Assembly (NCBI RefSeq): GCF_001581925.1
Contig: NZ_LQZA01000003.1
Coordinates: 1 to 64,000, forward strand
Direction: 5' to 3'
DNA from: Ferrovum sp. PN-J185
GTDB lineage: Bacteria; Pseudomonadota; Gammaproteobacteria; Burkholderiales; Ferrovaceae
DNA: 64,000 nucleotides
Below the pieces are notes generated by a model. It searched no databases and was not told the origin of the DNA. It was given only the letters and a program-made list of their open reading frames with translations. This document shows, piece by piece, positions 52,400-62,896 of the stretch (its first letter is position 1; each line of letters begins with the position of its first letter). Made by a program: the position numbers and the translations under genes.

Positions 52400-53611
52400 A
52401 TGAACAAGTATTTAACACTCTTTTTATTACTATTTGTAACAGGTTGCGCAAGCTTACCTCAAGATAATCAATTATCAAAAGAGGAAGCCAAGCCCTCTCA
52501 AGCATGTCCTACTCCATCAAATACCTCTGGGCAAGCTATTACAACACTTCAATCACCCAAGTTCATAGAAGATAGCTTTAGTAATTTACCTAATTGGCAA
52601 CATGGCGTTAGTCTTGACTCATGGCAGGCGCTCCTTCGGCAATGTGTTCCTTTAGAAAAAGACGCTCATTGGTTACCTATCTGCCAACGAGCTAGAGCAC
52701 TTGGAAAAGATACTACCGAGGAGACTCGTAAAATCTTTTTTGAGCAGCATTTTGATGTATGGCGTATTGAAAACCCAGACGGAACAAAAACTGGACTTAT
52801 CACAGGTTACTACGAACCTGTTATGAAAGGCAGTCTTGTACGAACGAAATACTATACCTACCCCATTTACGGTGAACCCAAGGATTTACTAACGATTGAT
52901 TTGGGCAGTGTGGTACCAGAACTAAAGGGCAAAAGATTACGAGGACGATTACAAGGTCAAAAAGTTGTCCCTTATCTATCAAGAACAGATATTGAACTTG
53001 AAGATCAACCGCTTAACGCCCCAGTACTGGCCTATGTGCATGACCCTATTGACTTGTTTTTCATGCAAATTCAAGGTTCTGGACAAATTGTATTAGCCAA
53101 TGGCCAACACTTACATTTAGGGTATGCCGATCAAAATGGTTATCCCTATCGCTCTATTGGCCGTTACTTAATTGACCAAGGTGAACTCACCTTAAGTAAT
53201 GCGTCTGTCAACGGCATAAAAAAATGGCTACATAACCACCCCCATCAACTACATCACCTGCTGAATCAAAACCCCAGTTATGTATTTTTTAGAATTTTAC
53301 CTGATAGCTTAAAAGATCCGCTGGGGGCACTTGGCGTACCACTCACCCCTAAAGCAAGCCTAGCCATTGATACCCGTGTCATCGCGTTGGGTACGCCTAT
53401 TTTCCTTGATACTACTTTACCAAATACTTCCCGTCCTTTAAGACAATTAATGTTTGGCCAGGACATGGGAGGAGCTATACGCGGTGCAATAAGAGCTGAT
53501 TTTTACTGGGGCACTGGCAATGAAGCTGGTAAAGAAGCAGGCTCAATGAGACAATCAGGTCGTATGTGGGTTTTCTACCCCAAAGGACTCACTCCTTCTC
53601 AATCACATTAA
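52400..53611 (+). CDS. mltA: Membrane-bound lytic murein transglycosylase A
   Basis: About 403 residues. From this ATG there is a clean lipoprotein signal, MNKYLTLFLLLFVTGCAS with Cys16 as the lipidation site. The MltA domain has LITGYYEPVMKGS near 145 and DLFFMQIQGSGQI, and a C-terminal 3D domain with DTRVIALGTPIFLDT, QDMGGAIRGAIRADFYWG (the three Asp). It cleaves peptidoglycan at the inner face of the outer membrane. Longer starts exist (52,361/52,367) but would misplace the signal peptide. Confidence 0.93.
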   Translation: MNKYLTLFLLLFVTGCASLPQDNQLSKEEAKPSQACPTPSNTSGQAITTLQSPKFIEDSFSNLPNWQHGVSLDSWQALLRQCVPLEKDAHWLPICQRARALGKDTTEETRKIFFEQHFDVWRIENPDGTKTGLITGYYEPVMKGSLVRTKYYTYPIYGEPKDLLTIDLGSVVPELKGKRLRGRLQGQKVVPYLSRTDIELEDQPLNAPVLAYVHDPIDLFFMQIQGSGQIVLANGQHLHLGYADQNGYPYRSIGRYLIDQGELTLSNASVNGIKKWLHNHPHQLHHLLNQNPSYVFFRILPDSLKDPLGALGVPLTPKASLAIDTRVIALGTPIFLDTTLPNTSRPLRQLMFGQDMGGAIRGAIRADFYWGTGNEAGKEAGSMRQSGRMWVFYPKGLTPSQSH

Positions 53612-53641
53612 AGGACAGAGATGCGGTTAGCGGTTTATAAT
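53612..53641 (+). promoter_or_regulatory. Candidate promoter of hemA
   Basis: AGGACA (53,612-53,617) and a perfect TATAAT (53,636-53,641) are 18 bp apart. Transcription would begin near 53,648, leaving about 16 bases before the TTG start used here. Confidence 0.5.
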
Positions 53642-53663
53642 GTATTAATTATAGTTTATTGCA

Positions 53664-54944
53664 TTGGTTAGTAGATTGGCTGATTCAACCTCTTTTATTC
53701 ACACTTTTGGGCTTAATCATGATAGCGCCCCGCTTGCTGTGCGTGAAAGAATTGCTTTCAATGATGAGCAATTAATTCCCGCATTGATTAAGCTTAGTGA
53801 AGACACTCATAGTGATGAGGCAGTCATTCTATCTACTTGCAATCGGACAGAAATTTATGTTCGTAATGAATCGCCTACCTCCATTACAGAATGGCTGCAA
53901 CAGCACCATCACTTAGGGCAATTTGATATCAGCCAATACCTCTATCAGCTCAACGGTAGCGCAGTAGCACACCACGCCTTTAAAGTTGCTTCTGGCTTGG
54001 ATTCCATGGTTCTTGGCGAACCACAAATTCTAGGACAGGTAAAACAAGCAGTAAGAATAGCCAGTGAGGCGGGAACGTTAGGCCCAATGCTTGATAAACT
54101 GTTCCAAATTACTTTTTCAGTAGCCAAAGAAGTACGAAGTCAAACGGCGATTGGCGAGCGTTCTGTATCTCTTGCCGCCGCTGCACTGAAATTAACACAT
54201 AGTGTATTAGGTAACACGAGCGATCAAAAGATTCTGTTTATTGGTGCCGGTGAGATGATAGAACTGGTTGCCACTCACTTTGCTGCTAAAAACCCACAGC
54301 AAATCACTATTGCCAATCGCACACTGGAACGAGGTCGACTTTTAGCTGAGCGCTTTAAAGGTCAAGCCGTTACGTTGTCAGAGCTCACTAGAGAAATTCC
54401 ATTGCATGATGTGATTATTTCTTGCACAGCCAGTCACTTACCGCTAATTGGCAAAGGTATGATTGAAAATGCATTGAAAAGCAGAAAACACAAACCTATG
54501 GTATTGGTTGATCTTGCTGTACCACGTGACATTGAGCCTGAAGTGGGGAAACTGTCTGATATATTCTTGTATACCGTTGATGATTTAGGTGAAATAGTTC
54601 AAGAAAACAAAGAGTTACGGCAAGCTGCGGTGGAAGAGGCAGAAAAAATCATTAGCGTGAGAGTTCAAGATTTTATTCATTGGTTACATACTCGAGAAGT
54701 GGTTCCGACCATTAAAAAGCTACGCGAGCATGCTGATAACTACCGCCGTATGGAACTTGAGAAAGCCAAAAAAGCATTGTTGCGTGGGGACTCTGCTGAG
54801 GCGGTGATTGAACAGCTAGCCAATTCTCTTATGAATAAATTTTTACATCATCCCACGCAGACATTAAACCAAACTCATGGCGAACATCAACAACATTTAA
54901 TTGATGCTGCCCATAAACTCTTTATCCGCGACCAGGATTCTTAA
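53664..54944 (+). CDS. hemA: Glutamyl-tRNA reductase
   Basis: 426 residues. [20 protein letters not shown], the catalytic Cys in [12 protein letters not shown] near 57, and [17 protein letters not shown] are diagnostic. NADPH site: [17 protein letters not shown]. It makes glutamate-1-semialdehyde for heme and is feedback controlled in relatives. No ATG precedes the conserved start; TTG at 53,664 or at 53,676 must be used, without a good ribosome site, possibly on a near-leaderless mRNA. First gene of hemA-prfA-prmC. Confidence 0.95.
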   Translation: MVSRLADSTSFIHTFGLNHDSAPLAVRERIAFNDEQLIPALIKLSEDTHSDEAVILSTCNRTEIYVRNESPTSITEWLQQHHHLGQFDISQYLYQLNGSAVAHHAFKVASGLDSMVLGEPQILGQVKQAVRIASEAGTLGPMLDKLFQITFSVAKEVRSQTAIGERSVSLAAAALKLTHSVLGNTSDQKILFIGAGEMIELVATHFAAKNPQQITIANRTLERGRLLAERFKGQAVTLSELTREIPLHDVIISCTASHLPLIGKGMIENALKSRKHKPMVLVDLAVPRDIEPEVGKLSDIFLYTVDDLGEIVQENKELRQAAVEEAEKIISVRVQDFIHWLHTREVVPTIKKLREHADNYRRMELEKAKKALLRGDSAEAVIEQLANSLMNKFLHHPTQTLNQTHGEHQQHLIDAAHKLFIRDQDS

Positions 54945-54949
54945 TACAC

Positions 54950-56029
54950 ATGAAAGATTCACTTAAAACGAGGCTGATTGCACTTGATCAGCGCCTCACT
55001 GAAATTGATGCATTGTTATCCAACCCTAACGTCACTGACGATATGGATCAATATCGCAAACTAACAAAAGAGCATGCTGAAATCACACCGGTAGTACAGT
55101 TATTTCATCAATACCAACAAACCAACCAAGATATTGATGCTGCTCAACTGATGTTACAAGATCCAGAGCTCAAAGAGTTTGCAGAGGAAGAAATTAAATC
55201 TGGTAGAGAACATATTGAGTCTATTGAAAATCAAATACAAAAAGAGCTTCTCCCTAAAGACCCTAATGATGATCGCAATATATTCATGGAAATTAGAGCA
55301 GGGACAGGAGGAGACGAATCAGCCTTATTTGCTGGCTCATTATTTCGCATGTACTCACGTTACGCAGAACGACAAGGTTGGCCTATCGAAATTATTTCAC
55401 ACAGCGATGGGGAAGTGGGTGGATTTAAAGAGATTATTTTTAGAATTGAAGGGCACGGCGCCTACTCACGTCTTAAGTTTGAATCGGGTGGACATCGTGT
55501 GCAACGTGTTCCGGAAACTGAAACACAAGGAAGAATTCACACCTCTGCGTGTACTGTAGCGGTGATGCCTGAAGCTGACGAAGTGGCTGATGTCACACTC
55601 AATCCTGCCGAATTACGTATTGATACCTTTCGTGCAAGTGGCGCTGGTGGACAACACATCAATAAAACCGATTCTGCAGTTCGTATCACCCATATCCCAA
55701 CCGGTATTGTGGTTGAGTGCCAAGACGGTCGCAGTCAACATAAAAATAAAGCACAGGCGATGGCTGTGTTGGTAGCTCGTATTAGAGACAAACAATTAAG
55801 GGAGCAGCAAGCAAAAGAAGCCGCCACCAGAAAATCACTCATTGGTAGTGGTGACAGATCAGAACGTATCCGCACATATAACTTCCCACAAGGCAGAGTG
55901 ACTGACCATCGCATTAACCTTACACTATATAAAATCGATGCCATCATGGACGGCGATATTAACGAATTAACCTCAATTCTTATGGCTGAGCATCAAGCGG
56001 AATTATTGGCAAATCTAGGTGAAGAGTGA
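54950..56029 (+). CDS. prfA: Peptide chain release factor 1
   Basis: 359 residues, normal for RF1. The GGQ motif is in [18 protein letters not shown] near residue 228, the stop-recognition region in [17 protein letters not shown], and the C-terminal [23 protein letters not shown] is RF1-specific. It reads UAA/UAG stops. prmC, whose product methylates the GGQ glutamine, follows with a 4-bp overlap. Confidence 0.97.
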   Translation: MKDSLKTRLIALDQRLTEIDALLSNPNVTDDMDQYRKLTKEHAEITPVVQLFHQYQQTNQDIDAAQLMLQDPELKEFAEEEIKSGREHIESIENQIQKELLPKDPNDDRNIFMEIRAGTGGDESALFAGSLFRMYSRYAERQGWPIEIISHSDGEVGGFKEIIFRIEGHGAYSRLKFESGGHRVQRVPETETQGRIHTSACTVAVMPEADEVADVTLNPAELRIDTFRASGAGGQHINKTDSAVRITHIPTGIVVECQDGRSQHKNKAQAMAVLVARIRDKQLREQQAKEAATRKSLIGSGDRSERIRTYNFPQGRVTDHRINLTLYKIDAIMDGDINELTSILMAEHQAELLANLGEE

Positions 56030-56844
56030 TTATAGCTGAGGCACTCAATAAAAGCGCCCCTTTGTCTCTTGAAAGACGTCGACTAGTCGAATATCTCACT
56101 CAACAAAACTACGCTTATTTATTAGCTCATGCCAATGATAGTCTTAGCGAGGCGCAAACTAGTTTGTTTCATCAGCTTCTGCAACGCCTACACCTTGGTG
56201 AACCCTTAGCCTATGTAATTGGGGAACAAGAGTTCTATGGACTATCATTTAAGGTGAATCCTGCGGTTCTTATTCCTCGGGCGGATACGGAATTATTAAT
56301 TGATACTGCTGTTCCACTGCTTAACTCACTCAGCCATCCACGCTGCCTTGATTTGGGTACTGGCTCAGGGGCAATTGCTATTACATTGTGTGCACTGTGT
56401 CCTCATATAGAAATGACTGCCGTTGATGTTTCTATTGATGCGTTAGCTGTAGCTCAAGATAACGCCAGCCGGCTATTAAAAGAAAGAGTAACTCAGCTGT
56501 CTTGGCTACACAGTGATTGGTATAACAATGTTTCAGGACACTATGACATTATCGTGTCCAATCCCCCTTATATTGCTGAGGGAGACACCCACTTAACTGA
56601 AGATGGTTTACCCTTTGAGCCACAACTAGCCTTAACCTCCCCTTGGCGTGGGACGCAAGCATTGCAACATATTATTACTGAAGCACCACGTTTTCTGACA
56701 AGACCGGGCTATTTACTTGTTGAACATGGTTATGATCAAGAAAATCCTGTCCATGCATTGATGAAAGAAGCCGGCTTTAACCATATAAAGACCTATCAAG
56801 ATTTAAATCGGCTACCCAGATTAACAAGCGGGATTTTGCGCTAA
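56026..56844 (+). CDS. prmC: Release factor glutamine N5-methyltransferase
   Basis: 272 residues. RADTELLID, the SAM motif [15 protein letters not shown] near 108 and the catalytic [12 protein letters not shown] (NPPY) near 178. It methylates the Gln of the GGQ loop of RF1/RF2. The GTG start overlaps the TGA of prfA. Confidence 0.96.
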   Translation: MIIAEALNKSAPLSLERRRLVEYLTQQNYAYLLAHANDSLSEAQTSLFHQLLQRLHLGEPLAYVIGEQEFYGLSFKVNPAVLIPRADTELLIDTAVPLLNSLSHPRCLDLGTGSGAIAITLCALCPHIEMTAVDVSIDALAVAQDNASRLLKERVTQLSWLHSDWYNNVSGHYDIIVSNPPYIAEGDTHLTEDGLPFEPQLALTSPWRGTQALQHIITEAPRFLTRPGYLLVEHGYDQENPVHALMKEAGFNHIKTYQDLNRLPRLTSGILR

Positions 56845-56890
56845 ATTAGTGTAAAATTATGTTGCATAGTCCTATAAAGACGACTTAATT

Positions 56891-57817
56891 ATGGATCGAG
56901 AAGCTACCCTACCAGGATCACGCCGTAATGTTAATGGTGTAGAACGAGTTTTTTATGATGGTTATTGGATTAAATACTACACTCCACCTGCCGACTCTTT
57001 AACCGCCAAAAAGCAATTAATTACTGCGCTAACAAGACGTTTGTTTAATCATGTAGAGCACGGGATAAATATTCCTGGTTCTCGCTTAAATCAAGCACGA
57101 CTGAGTTATGAAGAAGAAATTGACCCCAGCCTAAAACGAGTGAAAGGGGCCATGTTGGCAGGATCTCTGTTTAATCGTGCCACAGACATCATTACTAAAT
57201 TAGTTGAAATACAAGAACTTGGGGTCGAAATTGGTTCTGATAACGGACTATTACGTGAATGTGGCCGCTGCCTTCAAGAAGCATTAAGTTTAGGTAGATT
57301 AGTATTACATCGCAGCGGTGAAGAAGGTATTGATGAGTTATGGGGAGAGCCTCTTCATGCTTTCTCTATTCCAGTGGACGCTTTTTATGAGAGTCGCTAC
57401 ATCAAAATCGCCTCCACCATGCGTGACGTTGATCGTATTGGTCAAGCTTTAACCAAAACCTTTTTGCCAGAAAGTGCATACGATGGCATACAACCACTAA
57501 TTGAAGAAGTCACTCGGACAGCCCATTTAAAAGTTGAAACGTTACAAACAGATAATGCTATTTTTACTGTATGGCCTAACTTTGTGGTGGCCAGTGAAAA
57601 ATTGTTGTCATTTCGCCCGCAACCCAAAGTAGATGCCAGCTTGGAATACAATCGATTACAGGATGAAGGGGTGAGACTCATCTCTCAAGGACAAGCTATT
57701 GTTAGCGACATAATCCGCGCTCGCACACCCATGCCTAAAACAACAAGAGAATACATCGCGCGGCTTGATGCTTATCGTGAGAAAGTGATTCGTGAGGCCG
57801 CGCGAAGTCAAGGTTAA
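56891..57817 (+). CDS. Conserved-type hypothetical protein
   Basis: 308 residues, soluble, mostly helical with charged segments ([40 protein letters not shown]). Begins [26 protein letters not shown] recall similar unnamed proteins in betaproteobacteria but no function. No signal peptide or membrane helix. It follows prmC by 46 bp and may be co-transcribed; its last 4 bp overlap grxD on the other strand. Confidence 0.78.
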   Translation: MDREATLPGSRRNVNGVERVFYDGYWIKYYTPPADSLTAKKQLITALTRRLFNHVEHGINIPGSRLNQARLSYEEEIDPSLKRVKGAMLAGSLFNRATDIITKLVEIQELGVEIGSDNGLLRECGRCLQEALSLGRLVLHRSGEEGIDELWGEPLHAFSIPVDAFYESRYIKIASTMRDVDRIGQALTKTFLPESAYDGIQPLIEEVTRTAHLKVETLQTDNAIFTVWPNFVVASEKLLSFRPQPKVDASLEYNRLQDEGVRLISQGQAIVSDIIRARTPMPKTTREYIARLDAYREKVIREAARSQG

Positions 57818-58116
57818 ATAATATCTTTTAATTCACCACTTTGATACATTTCAGTCATAATATCTGAACCACCAATGAATTCACCATTGATGTAAAGTTG
57901 GGGAATGGTTGGCCAATTGGCATATTCTTTAATACCTTGACGAATTTCAGGGTCTTGGAGAACATCTACAGCCAAAAAGTCATTCACACCACTGGCACGT
58001 AAAATTTTAACTGCATTTGCTGAAAAGCCACACTGAGGGAAATCAGGACTGCCTTTCATATACAACACAACCTTATTTGATTTAACTTGATTATCAATGA
58101 CATCTCTTGCTGACAT
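57814..58116 (-). CDS. grxD: Monothiol glutaredoxin (CGFS type)
   Basis: 100 residues: [23 protein letters not shown] with the CGFS active site, [26 protein letters not shown] glutaredoxins bind and hand over iron-sulfur clusters. GGAG precedes the start. Its 5' end overlaps the divergent nuclease gene frame by up to 20 bp, and its 3' end overlaps the 308-residue gene by 4 bp. Confidence 0.95.
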   Translation of the reverse strand: MSARDVIDNQVKSNKVVLYMKGSPDFPQCGFSANAVKILRASGVNDFLAVDVLQDPEIRQGIKEYANWPTIPQLYINGEFIGGSDIMTEMYQSGELKDII

Positions 58117-59050
58117 GGCTCAATTTCTCCATAAAAAACATATAAAAAGATATTATCCTAGGGCTTTGATTTACTATCAAGGTTTAATTGGACTAATTTT
58201 GTCCTTTTTTTGTTCCACTGTCTTTGCGTGGGGTGATGTCGGTCATGAAGTGGTCATGGCCATCGCCTGGCAACACTTGAATCAGCATAGTAAAGCAGCC
58301 ATTGAATCACTACTAGAAAAAGATAATAGTACACTTACGGCAAAGACACCTATAGCTATGGCCACTTGGGCTGATCGCTATCGTAGTCAAAAAAGTAGTG
58401 ATGGCAACGATGCCTATCAACATACCCATTTATGGCATTTTATTGATCTGAACATTGACCATCCGAATCTAGATAAAGCCTGTTTTCATTTTCCAAGTAA
58501 TCCGGGATTTGCCAGTGAGGGGCCTAGTCATGACTGCGTTACCCACAAAATCAAAGAGTTTTCTGACGAGCTAAAACGTTTTTACGCGAGCTCTAACCCT
58601 AGGGAACAACAAGAAGCTATCTTGGCTATGAAGTTCTTAGTTCATTTTATGGGGGACTTACACCAACCACTTCATGCCAGCGATCATCATGATAGTGGTG
58701 GCAATAGAGTAAAAATCTTCTTTCAGCAAAAACAAATTAACTTACATCATTTTTGGGATACAACTATTGTCTTGTCATTAGGCTCTGATCCCAATCAAAT
58801 TGCTTTTATGCTCAATAAAGAAATTACCAACGACAATTTACGTAATTGGCAGAAAGGAACGCTACTAGATTGGACTAAGGAGTCTTTTGGAACAGCAAGA
58901 CAATTGATCTATGAGCCATTGTTAATGAGTCATGATAAAAACTTTTATAATCATCAACAACATATTATCGAAGCACAACGCATCGCAAAAATTCAATTAG
59001 AAGAGGCAGGAATTCGTCTTGCTTATTTACTCAATCAAGATTTCAATTAA
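58097..59050 (+). CDS. Exported S1/P1-type nuclease
   Basis: 317 residues. After the signal peptide ([15 protein letters not shown]) the mature protein starts WGDVGHEVV, where the N-terminal Trp and His are zinc ligands of S1/P1 nucleases. Other zinc ligands are in [26 protein letters not shown] and NLHHFWDT. It degrades single-stranded nucleic acid in the periplasm, possibly for phosphate or nucleoside scavenging. The true start is uncertain (58,097, 58,115 or later), since the first two lie within the grxD 5' end. Confidence 0.9.
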   Translation: MTSLADMAQFLHKKHIKRYYPRALIYYQGLIGLILSFFCSTVFAWGDVGHEVVMAIAWQHLNQHSKAAIESLLEKDNSTLTAKTPIAMATWADRYRSQKSSDGNDAYQHTHLWHFIDLNIDHPNLDKACFHFPSNPGFASEGPSHDCVTHKIKEFSDELKRFYASSNPREQQEAILAMKFLVHFMGDLHQPLHASDHHDSGGNRVKIFFQQKQINLHHFWDTTIVLSLGSDPNQIAFMLNKEITNDNLRNWQKGTLLDWTKESFGTARQLIYEPLLMSHDKNFYNHQQHIIEAQRIAKIQLEEAGIRLAYLLNQDFN

Positions 59051-59553
59051 GCCAAAGTAACTTGATTAATAGGAAATGTTAAGCGTTGAATCTTACCTAA
59101 TAACTCAATCAATACCAATACCCTGGCTTCTCCAGTACTTGCTGCATTGATTTTCTCGAGTACCCCTATCAATCCTTTAAAGGGTCCCTCTCTAACAAGT
59201 AACGTATCACCTTGTTGATAAAGAGGTTTAGGATAAGCTGCGGAGTTCTCACACATGCTTCTAATATCTTCAATAATTACATCTGGCACAATAGCCGGTG
59301 TGCCTCCAAAGAGCAGTAGCCCACTTCCTACCCCTCGAGTTGATCGAATGGTGTAGCTGTCATCATGGGTGTAATCAAGTTGTATAAACAAATAACGCGG
59401 AAACAAAGGCTCTTGTACTTTTTGAATCTTATTACTTTTTTTCTTCTCAACAACAATTTTAGGTAAATAAATAGTAAACCCCTGATTGGCGAGCTCGAGT
59501 TCAGCACGCTCTTCATCACGCGGTTTTGCTTGAACCACATACCACTTTTTCAT
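59047..59553 (-). CDS. rfaH: NusG-family antiterminator, RfaH-like
   Basis: 168 residues: KKWYVVQAKPRDEERAELELANQG, EPLFPRYLFIQLDYTHDD and STRGVGSGLLLFGGTPA, then a C-terminal KOW domain (VREGPFKGLIGVLEKINAAS). The short NusG paralogue RfaH boosts expression of long polysaccharide operons with ops sites. It lies downstream of a HAD gene and manC, in keeping with surface sugar synthesis. No ops element was seen in the window. Confidence 0.86.
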   Translation of the reverse strand: MKKWYVVQAKPRDEERAELELANQGFTIYLPKIVVEKKKSNKIQKVQEPLFPRYLFIQLDYTHDDSYTIRSTRGVGSGLLLFGGTPAIVPDVIIEDIRSMCENSAAYPKPLYQQGDTLLVREGPFKGLIGVLEKINAASTGEARVLVLIELLGKIQRLTFPINQVTLA

Positions 59554-59554
59554 A

Positions 59555-60247
59555 TTAATTGAGCAAATCTAATATATCTGTTAACTGACGGCCCACTTTA
59601 GTGGGATGAGGGCCTATTTCCTCTAAAGGGAAATTATATCGATTCACCCAAAAAGTTTTAAAGCCAAACCAGGTAGCACCCAACGCATCCCAACCGTTAC
59701 TTGATACAAAAAGAATGTCTTGCTTATGACAAGCAAATTGGTTGAGAGCTAAGTTGTAAGTTTCAGGAGCAGTTTTAAATAAACGTACCGGCTCCACTGT
59801 TAAAATGGCATTTAAGTAAGCATCAAATCCTGCCGCTTTAACTACTTTATTTAACATCTCATGGGACCCGTTTGATAGGATTGCCGTATTGATTTTCTTT
59901 TCGTGCAAGGCTCGTAAAACAGATAAATTTTCTGGAAAAGGAGTTAACTGATTATAAGCATCCATTAGTTGACGCTCTTTGTCATCGTTTAATAGCAATG
60001 ACAATCGCTTACATGCATAACGCAAAGCGCAACGGGTTATTTCTTCAAACGGTAAATAATATTGGCTTCCCTGAGGGTTATGAGGATCACTCTGCGTAAT
60101 AAGACGAGTATATTCAATTTGCTTATCACGCCAAATTTGTGACAATGCTTGCCCGTTACCTGGGAAAAGCTCTTCTGCTAACACGCCAACTGAATAGACA
60201 TCAAATAAAGTACCGTACGCATCGAATACCACAGCTTTAATTGCCAT
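59555..60247 (-). CDS. Haloacid dehalogenase type II (L-2-haloacid dehalogenase family)
   Basis: 230 residues: AVVFDAYGTLFDVYSV (nucleophile Asp), TAILSNGSHEML, KTAPETYNLALNQF and FVSSNGWDALGATWFGFKTFWVNR, close to (S)-2-haloacid dehalogenases rather than other HAD phosphatases. It may hydrolyse 2-haloacids or an unrelated natural substrate. Start overlaps the manC stop by 1 bp. The link to halogenated compounds is from family only. Confidence 0.85.
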   Translation of the reverse strand: MAIKAVVFDAYGTLFDVYSVGVLAEELFPGNGQALSQIWRDKQIEYTRLITQSDPHNPQGSQYYLPFEEITRCALRYACKRLSLLLNDDKERQLMDAYNQLTPFPENLSVLRALHEKKINTAILSNGSHEMLNKVVKAAGFDAYLNAILTVEPVRLFKTAPETYNLALNQFACHKQDILFVSSNGWDALGATWFGFKTFWVNRYNFPLEEIGPHPTKVGRQLTDILDLLN

Positions 60248-61659
60248 TAACTTCTCCCATAACCGTCGTCAAAACGCACAATGTCATCTTCCCCTAAATA
60301 TCCACCTGATTGAACTTCAATAATTTCCAGTGGTTCTGTTGTTAAATTTTCAAGACGATGTTTAATACCTAAGGGAATATAGATAGATTGGTTCTCAGAT
60401 AAAGTCAATATATCTTCATCACGAGTAACAGTCGCAGTTCCTTTTACCACTACCCAATGCTCGGCACGATGGTGATGCATTTGTAAAGATAACCTTCCGC
60501 CGGGCTTGACTGTGATTCTTTTCACTTGAAAACGTTCACCTCGATCTACTGAATCAAACTCGCCCCACGGTCTTGGAACACGTCGGTGCTGAAGTGCTTC
60601 AGGGACCTCAGCTTCTTGTAAATGACTAACTACTTGCTTTACTTTTTCAACCTGATCTTTATGGGTCACCAACAAGGCATCTTGTGTATCAACAATAATC
60701 AGATCAGTTACACCCAGAGCGACAACCGGTCGATGTTGAGCATAGATATAATTATTTTGGCTATCCAAGACATGGGCTTGTCCCTCTAATCGATTCCCCT
60801 GATTATCAGGTTCTGTGAGTTGCGCCAACGCATTCCAACTACCAACGTCACTCCATACACCAGAGAATGGCATCACTGCCACGTTATCCGCTTTTTCAAA
60901 TAACGCTGTGTCAATGGGATGGGATGGAATAGTTTGGTATTCCGCTTGACTGACACGTACAAAATGTTGGTCCGTTTGTTGGGTTAAATATGCCTTATTC
61001 ACTGCCGCGAGAATATCAGGTGCGTAGCGTGCACAAGCTTGAATGAGAGCATCCTTACGCATTAAGAATATTCCCGCATTCCATAAACAATGTGGGTTAC
61101 TCAATAACTCTATAGCGCGTGTTAAATTGGGCTTTTCAATAAATCCTTTTACAAAATTTACTGTTGAATGAGGGACTTTTTCCTCACTAGCCTGGATATA
61201 GCCATAGGCCGTACTGGGTTCTGTTGGCACCACACCAAAGGTGACAAGGTATCCCGCTTGGGCTGCATGCTTAGCTTCACTAATCATTTTAGAAAAAGCC
61301 AAGTGATCTGGAATATGGTGATCTGCCGGACAAAATAACAACAAATCCTCATCGTGCTTAACATACAGTGCCGCGTACAGTATTGCAGCAGCCGTATTTC
61401 TTGCAACAGGTTCTAATAAATGAACGGCATTGACCTCAGCCTGTTGAGCCGCATCATCCACCAAAAACCGATGTTCCTCAGAGGATACCGTTAGAACAGA
61501 TGGGTTTAATTGCTTCACTCTTTCAAAAGTGAGCTGTAACAAACTCTTGTTATTAATTAAAGGTACAAATTGTTTAGGGAAAGCTTTTCTAGATAAAGGC
61601 CACAAGCGTGTCCCACTCCCCCCGCACAAAATGACTGGTTGTATAGTTCCACTCGCCAT
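60247..61659 (-). CDS. manC: Mannose-1-phosphate guanylyltransferase / mannose-6-phosphate isomerase
   Basis: 470 residues. The GTP-binding CGGSGTRLWPLSRKAFPKQF and FCPADHHI, then VKGFIEKPN, are the guanylyltransferase half. The C-terminal cupin half RPWGEFDSVDRGERFQVKRI and QMHHHRAEHWVVV is the isomerase type II domain. It makes GDP-mannose for surface polysaccharides. First gene of a leftward group with the HAD and rfaH-like genes, divergent from alkB. Confidence 0.94.
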   Translation of the reverse strand: MASGTIQPVILCGGSGTRLWPLSRKAFPKQFVPLINNKSLLQLTFERVKQLNPSVLTVSSEEHRFLVDDAAQQAEVNAVHLLEPVARNTAAAILYAALYVKHDEDLLLFCPADHHIPDHLAFSKMISEAKHAAQAGYLVTFGVVPTEPSTAYGYIQASEEKVPHSTVNFVKGFIEKPNLTRAIELLSNPHCLWNAGIFLMRKDALIQACARYAPDILAAVNKAYLTQQTDQHFVRVSQAEYQTIPSHPIDTALFEKADNVAVMPFSGVWSDVGSWNALAQLTEPDNQGNRLEGQAHVLDSQNNYIYAQHRPVVALGVTDLIIVDTQDALLVTHKDQVEKVKQVVSHLQEAEVPEALQHRRVPRPWGEFDSVDRGERFQVKRITVKPGGRLSLQMHHHRAEHWVVVKGTATVTRDEDILTLSENQSIYIPLGIKHRLENLTTEPLEIIEVQSGGYLGEDDIVRFDDGYGRS

Positions 61660-61810
61660 TTTGAATTACATCCAAAAAATAATTAAATTAAACTTCTTAT
61701 TCTACCTAATATCAAATTGCATATAAAATTTATACGATTTTACACAATGACTGTAAATAGTAACAATCGATAAGTAGTTTGTCTAAAATCAAATCATCGT
61801 GAACTACTAT

Positions 61811-61840
61811 TTGCTAGTTTTGTCTTACAATTGATATAAT
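61811..61840 (+). promoter_or_regulatory. Promoter of the alkane monooxygenase gene
   Basis: TTGCTA (61,811-61,816) and a perfect TATAAT (61,835-61,840), 18 bp apart. The start site is expected near 61,847, inside the palindrome that follows. The alkB start is at 61,880. Confidence 0.62.
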
Positions 61841-61844
61841 TTAG

Positions 61845-61856
61845 TACGGATCCGTA
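61845..61856. promoter_or_regulatory. Palindromic operator candidate before alkB
   Basis: TACGGATCCGTA is a perfect 12-bp palindrome overlapping the predicted transcription start, followed by TTTTTT. A repressor bound here would shut off alkB. GC-rich symmetry in AT-rich DNA argues against chance. The binding protein is not encoded nearby. Confidence 0.58.
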
Positions 61857-61879
61857 TTTTTTGTCATCATTTTGTAACC

Positions 61880-62878
61880 ATGAATACTTCAATAAGACAA
61901 CCTATTTATCACCCCGTGGCACTATTAGGTGCCTTGATTGCTATTATTTTTGCCTGGCTGCCAAGCTTATGTCTGATACTTGGGCATCCTGGTTGGCCCT
62001 TATGGATTGGCCTTATTGCTTTACCAATCCTTGAATTGGTATTTCATCGCTACCAAGGACCGATTCCCTATTGGCGTTTCGGCGTATTGCGAGTCATTAT
62101 TGCCGTTATTACCATTCAAGGTATTGTTGGTGCCTTATTAGCCGTTAATTATCCTTGGTGGTTGGTTATTCTAGCCGGAGCAGGATCAGGGTATGCAGCT
62201 GGTGGCTCAGGCAATGCGTTAGGTCATGAATTAGGACACAGTCGTTCTATTTGGGATAAACGCCTTGCTAAATGGTTTTTTACTACGGTTTGTTTTGGTC
62301 ATTACACACAAGAACATGGCGCAGGTCATCATGTTCTTGTTGGTACCCCAAAAGACAGTCTTTACACACATGTTAGTGACAATTTAACCAGTTTTTCTAA
62401 ACGTAACATGATCAAGCAACTACGTTTAGGTATTGAAATTGCTACAGCCCGAAGAAACATTTGGTCTGAAGTGTATGGTCCCATCTTCTTTTATATTGTT
62501 TTAAATATCATCATTGGCTATTTTGCAGGTTTCAAAGGCGTTGTATTTATGATGGCACAAACCATAGTGATGTATATGGTAGATGCCTCCATCACTTTCA
62601 TACAACACTGGGCATTACACCGCAATCAAGTTAACGGTCGTTATGAGCGCGTTGGCCCTCAACATACCTGGGATTGTAACAATTGGATTACAACCGTAGT
62701 CTCATTTAATAATTGCCGCCATGTTGATCACCACATTAATCCAGGAAAAGATTTGAATGGCCTTGAAAACGTTCCAGAGGCTCCACAAATGCCTTATGGA
62801 TATGCCGTTATGGGAACATTGGCTAACTTCCCTGGTTTATTTAGACGTGTCATGGAACCACATTTACCACAACACTAA
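61880..62878 (+). CDS. alkB: Alkane 1-monooxygenase family (AlkB-like membrane di-iron hydroxylase)
   Basis: 332 residues, about six membrane helices. All three histidine boxes are present: ALGHELGHS near 112, QEHGAGHHVLVGTP near 140, and CRHVDHH near 280. The HYG-like segment (FIQHWALHRNQ then NGRYERVGPQHTWD) is present with Trp-Ala in place of Tyr-Gly. These iron enzymes hydroxylate terminal methyl groups of alkanes with rubredoxin as electron donor; no rubredoxin gene is in the window. It is shorter than Pseudomonas AlkB (~400). The substrate could also be a methyl-aromatic or fatty chain. Confidence 0.88.
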   Translation: MNTSIRQPIYHPVALLGALIAIIFAWLPSLCLILGHPGWPLWIGLIALPILELVFHRYQGPIPYWRFGVLRVIIAVITIQGIVGALLAVNYPWWLVILAGAGSGYAAGGSGNALGHELGHSRSIWDKRLAKWFFTTVCFGHYTQEHGAGHHVLVGTPKDSLYTHVSDNLTSFSKRNMIKQLRLGIEIATARRNIWSEVYGPIFFYIVLNIIIGYFAGFKGVVFMMAQTIVMYMVDASITFIQHWALHRNQVNGRYERVGPQHTWDCNNWITTVVSFNNCRHVDHHINPGKDLNGLENVPEAPQMPYGYAVMGTLANFPGLFRRVMEPHLPQH

Positions 62879-62896
62879 TAATACTTGTCACTTCTC

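Noticed and set aside
55179-55559. A long alternative frame within prfA.
   Set aside because: It is a shadow of the clearly conserved RF1 frame and shows no protein-like motifs.
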